NCBI RefSeq assembly: GCF_001870785.1
Contig: NZ_MOLV01000004.1
Span: 1 to 64,000 of the forward strand
Length of the DNA: 64,000 nt
DNA from: Exiguobacterium sp. KRL4
Lineage (GTDB): Bacteria > Bacillota > Bacilli > Exiguobacteriales > Exiguobacteriaceae
Direction: 5' to 3'
A program made the position numbers and the translations under genes. The notes below the pieces were generated by a model. It was given only the letters and a program-made list of their open reading frames with translations. It ran no database searches and was not told the DNA's origin. Shown in pieces: positions 29,268 through 38,147 of this stretch; the stretch's first letter is position 1, and every line of letters begins with the position of its first letter.

Positions 29268-31070
29268 ATGGCAGAAGTATTAACACGAAGTGATGTCAAT
29301 GTCGAAGAAACGTGGAATTTAGAATCCATTTACGAAACGAACGAAGCATGGGAAGAGGAGTTTGAATCGGTCAAAGCGATGTTACCGTTACTTGTCGAAT
29401 ACAAAGGGCGTCTTGCGCAGACAGATAAAATTTTGTTTGAAGGATTACAATTACGTGATGAGATTTCAAGACGCCTGCATAAGCTCTATACATACGCCCA
29501 CATGCGTTACGATGAGAATACGGCGGATAGCTTTTATCAAGCGATGAATGATCGGGCTCGGACACTTGCTTCTCAAATCGGTGCTACGTTAGCCTTCATG
29601 ACACCGGAATTGTTAGAAGTCCCGGAAGAAACGATCGCTTCGTATTTAGACAAAAATCCGGATCTTGCGCTCTATCGTCATGCATTTGACGAATTGAACC
29701 GAGAACGTGAGCATGTCCTGTCGGAAGCGGAAGAAGCGATTCTCGCAAAAGCAGGAGAAGTACTGGGTCAATCAGGAACGACGTTTGGGATGCTCAATAA
29801 TGCTGACATGAAGTTCCCGAAAATCAAGGGAGAAGATGGAATAGAAACAGAATTGACGCACGGACGGTTCATCACGTTCATGGAGTCGAAGGATCGTTCC
29901 GTTCGTGAGGCGGCGTTTAAAGCGATGTATAGTACGTACGGTCAGTATACGAATACTTTGGCTTCGACGTTAGCAGGATCCATCAAAAAAGATAACTTTT
30001 ATGCAGAAGTCCGCCATTTCAAAACAGCACGCGAATCAGCGTTACACGGAAATACGATTCCTGAACAAGTCTATGATGGTTTGATCGAAGCGGTCCATGA
30101 GCATCTGCCATTACTCCATCGTTACGTGGCCTTACGGAAACAGATTTTAGGTCTGGATGAGTTGCATGTCTATGATATGTATACACCACTCGTCAATGAA
30201 GTCGAGATGAAGGTCACATATGAGGAAGCCAAACAATTGATGGTGGAAGGGTTAGCCCCGTTAGGCGCTGAATATAAGCATATTCTAGAAGATGGTCTTG
30301 AAAAACGATGGGTCGATGTACGTGAAACACGTGGTAAACGGAGTGGCGCATACTCGTCAGGAGCTTACGATACGCAACCGTTCATCTTGATGAACTGGCA
30401 AGACAACGTTAATAACTTGTTTACCTTGGCGCATGAATTTGGTCATTCCGTTCATAGTTACTATACGCGTCAGAACCAACCATATGCGTATGGAGACTAC
30501 TCGATTTTTGTGGCAGAAGTGGCTTCTACGACAAATGAAGCGTTGCTGAATGATTATTTATTGAAACGAGTCACAGATAAAAATGAAAAAATGTATTTGC
30601 TGAACAACCAGTTGGAAACGTTCCGTGGTACGTTGTTCCGTCAGACGATGTTTGCTGAATTTGAACATCAAATTCATGAAGCAGCACGTCTTGGACAAGC
30701 GTTGACTCCAGAATTCTTGACGAAAACGTATTATACGCTCAATCAGACATATTTTGGTGATGGCATCGTACTAGACGAAGAAATTGGTTTAGAGTGGGCG
30801 CGGATCCCGCATTTCTACTACAACTATTACGTGTACCAATATGCGACAGGCATCTCTGCCGCTGCAGCATTGACATCACAAATTCTAGAAGAAGGACAGC
30901 CTGCTGTTGATCGTTACATCAACAATTTCCTAAAAGCAGGATCAAGTGATTATCCGATTGAGGTCTTAAAAGCGGCTGGAGTCGATATGACGACAAAAGC
31001 CCCAGTCGAAGCGGCTCTTCGCCAATTTGAGCGAGTGTTGGATGAATTCGAAGCGTTGCTCGGAGAATGA
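29268..31070 (+). CDS. pepF: Oligoendopeptidase F (M3 family)
   Basis: A 600-aa zinc metallopeptidase that cuts short intracellular peptides. Zinc motif LAHEFGHSVHSYYT (about residues 384-397) with the downstream Glu in ASTTNEALLNDYL. The N-terminal helical domain (WNLESIYETNEAWEEEF) and C-terminal YYNYYVYQYATGISAAAAL are typical of PepF. AAGGAG 9 bases before ATG 29268 decides the start. It directly follows coiA as yjbG follows yjbF in B. subtilis; with the Opp importer 6 kb upstream it would digest imported peptides. Confidence 0.96.
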   Translation: MAEVLTRSDVNVEETWNLESIYETNEAWEEEFESVKAMLPLLVEYKGRLAQTDKILFEGLQLRDEISRRLHKLYTYAHMRYDENTADSFYQAMNDRARTLASQIGATLAFMTPELLEVPEETIASYLDKNPDLALYRHAFDELNREREHVLSEAEEAILAKAGEVLGQSGTTFGMLNNADMKFPKIKGEDGIETELTHGRFITFMESKDRSVREAAFKAMYSTYGQYTNTLASTLAGSIKKDNFYAEVRHFKTARESALHGNTIPEQVYDGLIEAVHEHLPLLHRYVALRKQILGLDELHVYDMYTPLVNEVEMKVTYEEAKQLMVEGLAPLGAEYKHILEDGLEKRWVDVRETRGKRSGAYSSGAYDTQPFILMNWQDNVNNLFTLAHEFGHSVHSYYTRQNQPYAYGDYSIFVAEVASTTNEALLNDYLLKRVTDKNEKMYLLNNQLETFRGTLFRQTMFAEFEHQIHEAARLGQALTPEFLTKTYYTLNQTYFGDGIVLDEEIGLEWARIPHFYYNYYVYQYATGISAAAALTSQILEEGQPAVDRYINNFLKAGSSDYPIEVLKAAGVDMTTKAPVEAALRQFERVLDEFEALLGE

Positions 31071-31193
31071 CGAATTTGTGAATTTTTGAACAAAGTGCTG
31101 GATAAAACAGAAGAGCCGGTTTATACTGAGAATGTGAAGAGGATCACATTCCCCTGATGGTTCTCTTTTTCCCCCATCCAGTGGTCATAAAAT

Positions 31194-31238
31194 AAAAAAA
31201 CCGTTTCCGCGATTTCTGATCGCGGAAACGGTTTTTTT
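31194..31238. terminator. Bidirectional terminator, pepF and spxH
   Basis: Perfect stem ACCGTTTCCGCGAT / ATCGCGGAAACGGT flanked by A7 and T7. Confidence 0.93.
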
Positions 31239-31241
31239 AGG

Positions 31242-32033
31242 TTAAGCATGGGCGGAGTCTTTTAAATGACGCCATACTTTACCATCACAGTACGTGAGGG
31301 AGACACATTTTTGCTGAAGCATTAATTTTTTTAACTCATGTTCCACTTGAGCTTCTGTTGCATCATAAATGAAGGCAATTTCAGAAGTTGTTGCTGTATC
31401 ATACCGTCTCAAGAACTGTTCGAGAGGAGGTTTTGCCTGCTTCTCAAACGGTTGTTCTAACAATTCATTCAGAATCGATACATAAATCAAATATTCATAA
31501 TGGCCTTCCGCCTTAATCGCTTCCTCATCCCCAACAAAAGCAAGTGTCGGGAGAATACGTACATCCCAATCCGTAACGAGCTCCGTTTCTTTTTCGAGCA
31601 TCAATTGGATGGTATCTGATTCGATGTCACGATGGAATTCCGCTAAATCCAGACCAAATTCGGTTAAGGCTTCCGCTAAACGCATCAGAGAGGCGCGTGA
31701 ATAGGCACTTTCACCTTCGACATTATGCAACATACGTAACCGACGCATGAAACGCATGCCGAATGTTTTTCCTTGTAACTCAATCGCTTTTAAAATCAAC
31801 AGTGGTGACATGTCACATGCTGATCGTGAAGGGGCACAAGGAATCGTCGCGATCGTCCGAAGACGGAATAAATGACCGTATTCTAATTCTAATTTCTTGA
31901 GAACGGGAATCAACCGTAAACCATCCGTTTGTGTGACGTCTAGAAAATGATAAATTTCTAGCGGTTTCGTCGGTTGTTGAATTGATGGTTCGTCCAATGA
32001 ACAATATGATCCGTTGCATTGTTCGTGTTCCAT
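31242..32033 (-). CDS. spxH: ClpXP adaptor SpxH (YjbH, DsbA/FrnE-like fold) lacking the CxxC
   Basis: A 263-aa protein with the YjbH plan: a Cys-containing N-terminus (EQCNGSYCS, Cys6 and Cys11), KPLEIYHFLDV, then LKKLELEYGHLFRLRTIAT, SPLLILKAIELQGKTFGMRF and a C-terminal IAFIYDATEAQVEHELKKL segment. YjbH delivers Spx to ClpXP. At the point where YjbH proteins usually read DPLCPECW, this one reads DVTQTDG (residues 32-38), so both cysteines of the thioredoxin-like motif are missing. Position after pepF is as in B. subtilis. The adaptor call is good; redox activity of the motif is unlikely. Confidence 0.85.
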   Translation of the reverse strand: MEHEQCNGSYCSLDEPSIQQPTKPLEIYHFLDVTQTDGLRLIPVLKKLELEYGHLFRLRTIATIPCAPSRSACDMSPLLILKAIELQGKTFGMRFMRRLRMLHNVEGESAYSRASLMRLAEALTEFGLDLAEFHRDIESDTIQLMLEKETELVTDWDVRILPTLAFVGDEEAIKAEGHYEYLIYVSILNELLEQPFEKQAKPPLEQFLRRYDTATTSEIAFIYDATEAQVEHELKKLMLQQKCVSLTYCDGKVWRHLKDSAHA

Positions 32034-32124
32034 CCGTTCACCCCTTTTCTATTAATATCGTTACCCTATTTTAGCAACGAAAAAAAAGAAAGAGCAAAGG
32101 TTTTGCTTGTACATTTCTACACGA

Positions 32125-32700
32125 TTAACGTGAAAGCGCTTTAAGGTCCATGAAACGGACGATTTTATTTTTGGTTTCACGCGTAGGAATCCCATTTGAT
32201 TCAAGCAATTCATGAAAAGCTTGTTTGCCTGCCGTATAATCGGTTACTTCAAATTCAAGTTCATAATCGGTCACGCCTAAGTAGCGGCTTTTATCTAAGA
32301 CGAGCAGTCCAGTGTCGAGTTGTTTCTCGAACCGCTCTGTTTCTAAACGACCTAAATGTTCAAGGGAAGTCGTCAAATTAAATTTCTCTAATTGTTGTTT
32401 CATTGCACTCGAGTGGATGAGACCATATTGAAATAGATCCTCAGCCTCTGTTTCAGACAACGTCACGTGGGTTTCGAGTAATCCATCGTCTTTCGGTTCT
32501 TTTAAGGTCAAGACGAGACCTGATTTTTTTTCACGGATACGTAATGCCGCACCATGGCTTCGAAGTTCGAATGTCGGGGTATCAAAATAATCATTTGCCT
32601 GCCAAACGGATGATCCAGATGTGCTGTATCGCTCCATCAACTGGTGGTATTCCGTTTCGACTAATAGATTTTTAAATTCAATTTCCATTTCTTGTCTCAT
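32125..32700 (-). CDS. CYTH domain protein (YjbK-like triphosphatase family)
   Basis: A 191-aa CYTH protein. The family signature ExExK appears as EIEFKN at the start, followed by YFDTPTFEL, ALRIREKKSGLVLTLKEP with the conserved basic and acidic tunnel residues, and a C-terminal YELEFEVTDY. CYTH proteins hydrolyse triphosphates (thiamine triphosphate or inorganic triphosphate). ATG 32700 has AAAGGTGTGG upstream; the longer frame to 32778 runs into the divergent sasB promoter. It is divergent from sasB, preserving the yjbK-yjbM neighbourhood. Confidence 0.87.
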   Translation of the reverse strand: MRQEMEIEFKNLLVETEYHQLMERYSTSGSSVWQANDYFDTPTFELRSHGAALRIREKKSGLVLTLKEPKDDGLLETHVTLSETEAEDLFQYGLIHSSAMKQQLEKFNLTTSLEHLGRLETERFEKQLDTGLLVLDKSRYLGVTDYELEFEVTDYTAGKQAFHELLESNGIPTRETKNKIVRFMDLKALSR

Positions 32701-32805
32701 TTGTGACCACACCTTTCTAGTTGAATGCTTGAAAATATGATACCATGAATGGTGTAGTGGAACGAATCGAACTAACAATTTAGACTAAAAGTGGTGACAA
32801 TGACG

Positions 32806-33456
32806 ATGACAAAAGAAAATTGGGACTTATTTCTCGCACCTTATCAAATCGCAGTGGATGAACTGAAAGTAAAATTAAAAGCCATTCGAAAACAATTTCA
32901 ACAACGTGGGGAACATTCACCGATTGAATTTGTCACAGGACGTGTCAAACCTGTAAAAAGCATCTTACAAAAAGCGGAACGAAAAGCAATTGATATCGAG
33001 CTACTAGAACAAGATATGCAAGATATCGCCGGTCTACGCATCATGTGCCAATTCGTAGATGATATCATCCATGTCTTAGAATTGTTGCGTTCACGGGGCG
33101 ACTTCAAGATCGTCGAAGAACGAAACTATATAACACAAAAAAAAGAAAGTGGGTATCGTTCATACCACATCATCATCGCCTATCCGGTCCAAACGATCGA
33201 AGGAGAAATTCCGACGCTCGTCGAGATTCAAATCCGGACACTCGCGATGAATTTTTGGGCGACGATCGAACACTCGCTAAACTATAAGTACCAAGGCAAT
33301 ATTCCGGAAGAAACAAGAGAACGGTTGCGGCGCGCAGCTGAAGCAGCTTTTTTACTTGATGCGGAGATGAGCCAACTGAAGGTTGAGATACAAGATGCTC
33401 AAGTCGTCTTACACGAGCGTCAAGCAAGCGAAGCAAAGAATCGATCAAAAGAGTAG
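32806..33456 (+). CDS. Small alarmone synthetase, GTP pyrophosphokinase (RelQ/SasB, YjbM)
   Basis: A 216-aa (p)ppGpp synthetase without hydrolase domain. Signature parts: HSPIEFVTGRVKPVKSI, DIAGLRIMCQFVDDI, KESGYRSYHIII, EIQIRTLAMNFWATIEHSLNYKY. These are the ATP and GTP sites of the SAS1/RelQ group, which forms tetramers allosterically driven by pppGpp. The start is uncertain between ATG 32800 and 32806; GTGGTG at 32791 gives better spacing to 32806 and the family begins there. It ends 10 bases before nadF, so the two are an operon. Confidence 0.93.
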   Translation: MTKENWDLFLAPYQIAVDELKVKLKAIRKQFQQRGEHSPIEFVTGRVKPVKSILQKAERKAIDIELLEQDMQDIAGLRIMCQFVDDIIHVLELLRSRGDFKIVEERNYITQKKESGYRSYHIIIAYPVQTIEGEIPTLVEIQIRTLAMNFWATIEHSLNYKYQGNIPEETRERLRRAAEAAFLLDAEMSQLKVEIQDAQVVLHERQASEAKNRSKE

Positions 33457-33466
33457 GAGGATGACG

Positions 33467-34270
33467 ATGCGTTTTGCGGTTACGGCGCGGGGCGATGAAC
33501 GTTCCCATATGCTAAAAGAACAGTTGGAACAGGCGTTAATTGAACGGGGAAGTCATCGAGACACCGTTACTCCGGAAATCGTCATCTCAATCGGTGGGGA
33601 TGGGACGATGTTACAAGCCTTTCATTCTTATTTAGATCAAGTCGAAGAGATCACACTTGTCGGGATCCATACCGGTCATCTTGGTTTTTACGCCGACTGG
33701 CGACCGGAAGAAATGGACGAATTGATTCAACACATTGCAGCGAACAACATTGCAACTGTCGAATACCCATTACTTGAACTATCGATTGACTATGCTGACG
33801 GATCAACGAATAAATTGTTGGCATTGAACGAGTGTACGATCAAAAGCTTTAATCAGACGCTTGTTTGTGATTTATCGATTCGTGGGGAGTATTTTGAAAC
33901 GTTTCGGGGAGACGGTCTATGTATTTCCACACCGTCCGGCTCAACGGCATATAATAAAGCATTAGGTGGGGCAATCGTTCACCCGGCACTCGAGGCGATT
34001 CAAATTACGGAGATGGCATCGATCAATAACCGGGTGTATCGAACGATTGGTTCCCCGATGTTGTTGCCGAAACATCATGATGTCGAAATCCGACCAGTCA
34101 ATCCGATTGATTTTCAATTGACGTATGATCATTATGCGTCGATCGTCCATCAAAACGTCACATCGATTCGTTGTCGGGTCTCCGATAAAAAAGTAAAATT
34201 TGCACGATTCCGCTCGTTCCCATTTTGGCAACGGGTACGTGAATCATTTTTAGAAGAAGATGGAAGTTAA
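33467..34270 (+). CDS. nadF: NAD kinase
   Basis: A 267-aa kinase converting NAD to NADP. The GGDGT motif is in EIVISIGGDGTMLQAF, the substrate loop HTGHLGFYADW, LNECTIKS, and FRGDGLCISTPSGSTAYNKALGG (cited in part) with EMASINNRVYRTIGSP. GTAGGAGG at 33453-33460 directly abuts ATG 33461, so the second ATG at 33467 with 6-base spacing is the start. It sits between sasB and an RluD-type gene as yjbN does. Confidence 0.95.
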   Translation: MRFAVTARGDERSHMLKEQLEQALIERGSHRDTVTPEIVISIGGDGTMLQAFHSYLDQVEEITLVGIHTGHLGFYADWRPEEMDELIQHIAANNIATVEYPLLELSIDYADGSTNKLLALNECTIKSFNQTLVCDLSIRGEYFETFRGDGLCISTPSGSTAYNKALGGAIVHPALEAIQITEMASINNRVYRTIGSPMLLPKHHDVEIRPVNPIDFQLTYDHYASIVHQNVTSIRCRVSDKKVKFARFRSFPFWQRVRESFLEEDGS

Positions 34271-34287
34271 CTAAACGGGGTAACGTT

Positions 34288-35166
34288 ATGGCATTTCAAT
34301 TAGAAGAACAAGTCACAAAGCAGCAAGACGGGTGGAGTGTCGGTCATTTTTGTACGACCCGCCTGCATATTTCGCGAAAGATGCTTGTTTCGATCAAGCA
34401 TCATGGTGAGATACTACGAAATGGCGAACATGTCATCGTCAATGAAATCGTTCATGCGGGAGACCGGATTCACGTCCGATTTCCAGAGGAAGCTCCGGCA
34501 TCCGACATGCACGCGACAAGCGGGGAACTAGAGATTTTGTTCGAAGATGATTGGCTCCTGATCGTCAATAAACCACCGGGCATGGCATCGATACCGTCAC
34601 GCCTTCATCCGGAACGGTCACTTTCGAATTTTGTACTTGGGTATTATCAACAACATCAGATACCGTACGCGATTCATATCGTCAATCGATTGGACCGGGA
34701 CACGAGTGGACTGGTCGTCTTTGCAAAACATGCGCTTGCCCATCATCAATTAAGTAAGATGCAACAAACGGGTTTACTTGACCGACGTTACATCGCGTTG
34801 ATCGAAGGACAAATCACGCCGCAAACGATTAATCTTCCAATCGGACAAACCGATCACTCGTTCATGGAGCGAATGGTTCGAGAAGATGGTCAGCATGCCG
34901 TCACGCATATCTTAACAAGTGAACCACTGTCTGCCTTTTCCCGTGAATTGTCTCAACTGACCATCAAACTCGAGACAGGGAGAACCCATCAAATTCGTGT
35001 CCATCTGGCGGCTCTTGGTCATCCGTTAGTCGGCGATACGATGTACAAAGGAACACCCTTGATTCCACGGCAAGCCTTACACAGTGCGTCAGCGTCGTTT
35101 CCCCATCCGAGAACAGGAGAGGTAATGCGGTTTGAAGCCCCTTTACCGGATGATTTACGTCTGTAA
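34288..35166 (+). CDS. RluD-family pseudouridine synthase (YjbO-like)
   Basis: A 292-aa RNA pseudouridine synthase. An S4-like N-terminus (about 1-75) is followed by the catalytic domain with the RluA/RluD motif HIVNRLDRDTSGLVVFAK, whose Asp is the nucleophile. RRYIALIEG, then KLETGRTHQIRVHLAALGHPLVGDTMY follow (cited in part). The RNA target is unknown. Third gene of the sasB-nadF unit; a terminator follows. Confidence 0.93.
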   Translation: MAFQLEEQVTKQQDGWSVGHFCTTRLHISRKMLVSIKHHGEILRNGEHVIVNEIVHAGDRIHVRFPEEAPASDMHATSGELEILFEDDWLLIVNKPPGMASIPSRLHPERSLSNFVLGYYQQHQIPYAIHIVNRLDRDTSGLVVFAKHALAHHQLSKMQQTGLLDRRYIALIEGQITPQTINLPIGQTDHSFMERMVREDGQHAVTHILTSEPLSAFSRELSQLTIKLETGRTHQIRVHLAALGHPLVGDTMYKGTPLIPRQALHSASASFPHPRTGEVMRFEAPLPDDLRL

Positions 35167-35169
35167 ACG

Positions 35170-35207
35170 AAAAAGAGTGGATTCCAATTTCGGAATCCAC
35201 TCTTTTG
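35170..35207. terminator. Bidirectional terminator, RluD-like gene and rodA
   Basis: AAAAGAGTGGATTCC / GGAATCCACTCTTTT hairpin between convergent genes. Confidence 0.88.
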
Positions 35208-35209
35208 AT

Positions 35210-36379
35210 TTAATCTTCATCAAACATCGAGATACGAGATTGAGAAGCAATCGCCATAATCAGACCAAGTCCAACTAAGTTGACGATCATCGTGGATCCT
35301 CCGTAACTGATGAAAGGAAGTGGCAAACCGGTAATCGGTAACACGCCCATCGTCATCCCGATGTTTTGGAAAATCTGGAATGTAAACATCGCGACATACC
35401 CGGTCACGATATACGTACCAAACGGATCGGCTGTTTCGAGTGCGATTTGAATCAACCGGTAGATGAATAAGAACAGGATGATCAAGACGACAGCGGCTCC
35501 GATGAATCCATAGTGGGCCGAGATGGCCGTGAAGATAAAGTCCGTGTGCAGTTCTGGTACGGAAACTTGTAGTTTCCCATATCCGACACCAAACATCTGT
35601 CCCGAACCGATGGCATTAATCGACTGAACGAGTTGGTAGGAAAGGTCATCTGCATACTCAAACGGTTGTAACCAAGCCATGATGCGGTTCATGGCGTGTC
35701 CAGGGAAAAATGTTGCGAGTAAATCATTTTGGAAATAAAACAGATAAAAGAAGCCGACGATCGCCACGGCAAACAAACCGAACATACTAAGTAACCATTT
35801 CCAGTTTAATCCGGACAGTAACATCGCGCAGGCTAAGATAACGCACAAAATCAAGCCGATTCCTAGATCGGGTTGAATGATGATCAACGCTAACGGAAGC
35901 AAGGTGATCGCGACCATCTTGATCAGCAGTAATAAATCACGTTCATGCTGGACGTAACGGGCATTGTGTTCCGAGATGACCGCAGCTAGCGTAACGATCA
36001 GGAAAAACTTCATGAATTCAGCCGGCTGAACGGTTCCGATGACCGGAAACTGATACCAGCCATACGCTCCTTTGATGTTTGCGACTAAAGGAGTACCACG
36101 TAAGACGACGAGACCGATCAAGGAGACGATCCCAGCACCGTATAAGTACCAGTGAAAACGCTTCAGTTGCTCATAATCAATGAGGATGACAACGGAAAGT
36201 GCGATGAAGCCGATCACGTACCATTGAATTTGTTTTGCGGTAAAGTTGATTTCACTAATCGCTCCTTGCAAAAACGGCTGAGCGGTGTAGATCGCCAGAA
36301 CGCTGATGACCATCAAACAACCGAGCAAAAAAAGCAATGTGTTATCATAACGTTGTGTAAATGATTTAAAACGGTTCAT
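35210..36379 (-). CDS. rodA: SEDS peptidoglycan glycosyltransferase RodA
   Basis: A 389-aa polytopic protein of the FtsW/RodA/SpoVE family, polymerising lipid II for side-wall synthesis. About ten helices are visible. Family parts: VQPAEFMKFFLIVTLA, IIQPDLGIGLILCVIL, SYQLVQSINAIGSGQMFGVGYGKLQ (cited in part), LPELHTDFIF-like VPELHTDFIFTAISAHYG with the catalytic Asp, and the closing GLPLPFISYGGSTMIVNLVG. I choose RodA over FtsW from length and from the single N-terminal half pattern. It stands alone, divergent from fabI. Confidence 0.88.
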   Translation of the reverse strand: MNRFKSFTQRYDNTLLFLLGCLMVISVLAIYTAQPFLQGAISEINFTAKQIQWYVIGFIALSVVILIDYEQLKRFHWYLYGAGIVSLIGLVVLRGTPLVANIKGAYGWYQFPVIGTVQPAEFMKFFLIVTLAAVISEHNARYVQHERDLLLLIKMVAITLLPLALIIIQPDLGIGLILCVILACAMLLSGLNWKWLLSMFGLFAVAIVGFFYLFYFQNDLLATFFPGHAMNRIMAWLQPFEYADDLSYQLVQSINAIGSGQMFGVGYGKLQVSVPELHTDFIFTAISAHYGFIGAAVVLIILFLFIYRLIQIALETADPFGTYIVTGYVAMFTFQIFQNIGMTMGVLPITGLPLPFISYGGSTMIVNLVGLGLIMAIASQSRISMFDED

Positions 36380-36448
36380 TCCATCCCTACTTTCTGTCTC
36401 TTTCTATATTACCGTAATTTATCAAAATCGCAATATCAAGAGCGATGG

Positions 36449-36454
36449 TTGACA
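36449..36454 (+). promoter_or_regulatory. -35 element of the fabI promoter
   Basis: TTGACA at 36449-36454. The -10 is unclear: TAACCT lies 17 bases on (36472-36477), a poor match, just upstream of the FapR box. Confidence 0.5.
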
Positions 36455-36488
36455 GAAGCGTTACGTTTTTGTAACCTAGACATAGGTG

Positions 36489-36505
36489 TTATTACCAGGT
36501 ACTAA
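36489..36505 (+). promoter_or_regulatory. FapR operator before fabI
   Basis: TTATTACCAGGTACTAA differs from the FapR 17-mer at few positions and is closely similar to the box before fabH (11319). It lies 19 bases before the fabI start codon. Confidence 0.85.
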
Positions 36506-36523
36506 TTTAAGGGGGAACTCATA

Positions 36524-37297
36524 ATGAATATTTATCCTTCACTTGAGGGGAAGACGTATGTTGTAATGGGTGTCATCAATCAACGATCAATCGCGTGGGG
36601 AATCGCACGTGCTCTTGATGCAGCAGGGGCAAGCCTTGCATTTACGTACGTCGGAGAGCGCTTCAAGGCACCACTCGAAAAGTTAGGTCAAGAACTTTCA
36701 CGACCGGCTACTTACTATACATGTGATGTCACGAGTGATGAAGAAATCGAACAGGTCTTCCAGACGATTCATGCGGATCACGGGCAGATTTCCGGGATTG
36801 CACATTCGATTGCGTTTGCAGACAAAGAAGCCTTACGCGGCGAATTTTCATCTGTCACACGCGAACAGTTTGCACAAGCTCTTGATATCTCAGCGTTTAG
36901 TTTGACAGCTGTCGTCAAAGCGGCAAAAGACTTTTTCACGGAAGATGCGTCGGTCATCACGTTGACATATCTTGGTGGTGAAAAGATGGTTCCGAATTAT
37001 AACGTCATGGGTGTCGCTAAAGCAGCGCTTGATGCGAGTGTTCGTTACTTAGCAGCAGAGTACGGGAAACAAGGCGTTCGTGTCAATGCGATTTCAGCTG
37101 GTCCGATTCGGACGGTTTCTGCAAAAGGAGTCGGTGATTTCAATTCGATTCTTGAGAGCATCGAAGAACGTGCACCTCTTCATCGAAACGTCACAACAGA
37201 GCAGATCGGTCAAAGTGGATTGTTCTTACTTTCGCAAATGTCGAGTGGTGTGACAGGTGAAATTCTTCACGTCGATAGCGGATTCCATATCCTATAA
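36524..37297 (+). CDS. fabI: Enoyl-ACP reductase FabI
   Basis: A 257-aa SDR-type enoyl-ACP reductase, last step of the elongation cycle and the triclosan target. It has the FabI nucleotide motif GVINQRSIAWGIARAL, HSIAFADKE, and the Tyr-x6-Lys catalytic pair in YNVMGVAKAALDASVRYL, with AISAGPIRTVSAKG after it. GGGGGAAC precedes ATG. It is under its own FapR box, tying it to fabHF 25 kb upstream. Confidence 0.96.
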   Translation: MNIYPSLEGKTYVVMGVINQRSIAWGIARALDAAGASLAFTYVGERFKAPLEKLGQELSRPATYYTCDVTSDEEIEQVFQTIHADHGQISGIAHSIAFADKEALRGEFSSVTREQFAQALDISAFSLTAVVKAAKDFFTEDASVITLTYLGGEKMVPNYNVMGVAKAALDASVRYLAAEYGKQGVRVNAISAGPIRTVSAKGVGDFNSILESIEERAPLHRNVTTEQIGQSGLFLLSQMSSGVTGEILHVDSGFHIL

Positions 37298-37336
37298 TAA
37301 GATCGAACTCACTCTAAAATCTTAACTTATCAGCTA

Positions 37337-37362
37337 AAGCCAAGGGAAACCTTGGTTTTTTT
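37337..37362 (+). terminator. Terminator of fabI
   Basis: CCAAGG-gaaa-CCTTGG with flanking AAA and seven T. Confidence 0.85.
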
Positions 37363-37428
37363 GTTTTTCTTGAAGATATTTTGGGAATAAGACAATAACA
37401 AGCTGAAGATGAAGGGGAGGGAAGTCAT

Positions 37429-37632
37429 ATGTATCAAGTGGATTTTACGGTTGTACAATATGTAAATCGTCAAGTCAGAGTCGATTTGGAGCGGAAAACA
37501 GAACCGGTCGCTCGCATCAACCCAATCAAATATGTGGAACCACATCATGAGGAATTAGAAGAACAAGCAAATGCGTATGGCGTATTGCCTGAATTAAAAC
37601 TTCCCGGTCGCAAGTTCGACCGGGAAGTTTGA
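37429..37632 (+). CDS. Small protein, 67 aa, unrecognised
   Basis: MYQVDFTVVQYVNRQVRVDL, then KYVEPHHEELEEQANAYGVLP and the end KLPGRKFDREV. The first half looks like paired beta strands, the second half is acidic and helical. A strong AAGGGGAGGG ribosome site 6 bases before the ATG argues that it is translated. Its last eleven codons and the stop coincide with a perfect terminator hairpin shared with the convergent YjcG-type gene. No family recognised. Confidence 0.55.
   Translation: MYQVDFTVVQYVNRQVRVDLERKTEPVARINPIKYVEPHHEELEEQANAYGVLPELKLPGRKFDREV
37597..37630. terminator. Hairpin terminator inside the end of the 67-aa gene
   Basis: AAACTTCCCGGTCG / CGACCGGGAAGTTT around caagtt. It serves both convergent genes; the minus-strand side ends in TTTTAATTC. 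Confidence 0.8.
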
Positions 37633-37634
37633 TG

Positions 37635-38147
37635 TTATTGACCTGTAAATCGGAACGTTTCGTACACACTCCATGAACCGTTTTCCAGTTCATAAAGCAG
37701 AGCCATCTTGGTGACATCTTCTTGGAAACGGATATCTTCCATTTTCAATCGTTCGAGAACATCAAATAATTCGACGTCGGATAAGTCTTGACCGATTGTG
37801 ATGTGAGGCAAGAAATCGTATTTTGGTGTATGCGCGAGATCACCAGCATGTAGTGCCCGGTGAAGTTGTTCCAGCTCATCCGTCGGCATGACTTTTAAAA
37901 ATAAGACATTATTCGTTGGATGGAAAGAACGTGCTCCTTGGATATGAAGGGAGACTGGTTTTGTTTGCGAAGCTACCTCATTGAGTGCAGCAACAATCGT
38001 TTCGAGCTCGGCATCGTCGACACTGATCCGCTCCCGCATCGTAATGTGTGGTGTGATTAACGCATACTTGGAATCGTACCGTTTCCGGTATGAGTTCGCA
38101 AAATCTTGAATCTGTTTCGATGGAAACAAAACTACCCCGATGTTCAT
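37635..38147 (-). CDS. YjcG-like 2H phosphoesterase (2'-5' RNA ligase superfamily)
   Basis: A 170-aa protein with two H-x-T/S motifs: ITPHITMRE (about residues 32-40) and FLPHITIGQ (about 115-123), the paired histidines of the 2H phosphoesterase fold. The start NIGVVLFPSKQIQDFANSYRKRY (cited in part) and the end LYELENGSWSVYETF resemble B. subtilis YjcG. The RNA or nucleotide substrate is unknown. Confidence 0.87.
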   Translation of the reverse strand: MNIGVVLFPSKQIQDFANSYRKRYDSKYALITPHITMRERISVDDAELETIVAALNEVASQTKPVSLHIQGARSFHPTNNVLFLKVMPTDELEQLHRALHAGDLAHTPKYDFLPHITIGQDLSDVELFDVLERLKMEDIRFQEDVTKMALLYELENGSWSVYETFRFTGQ

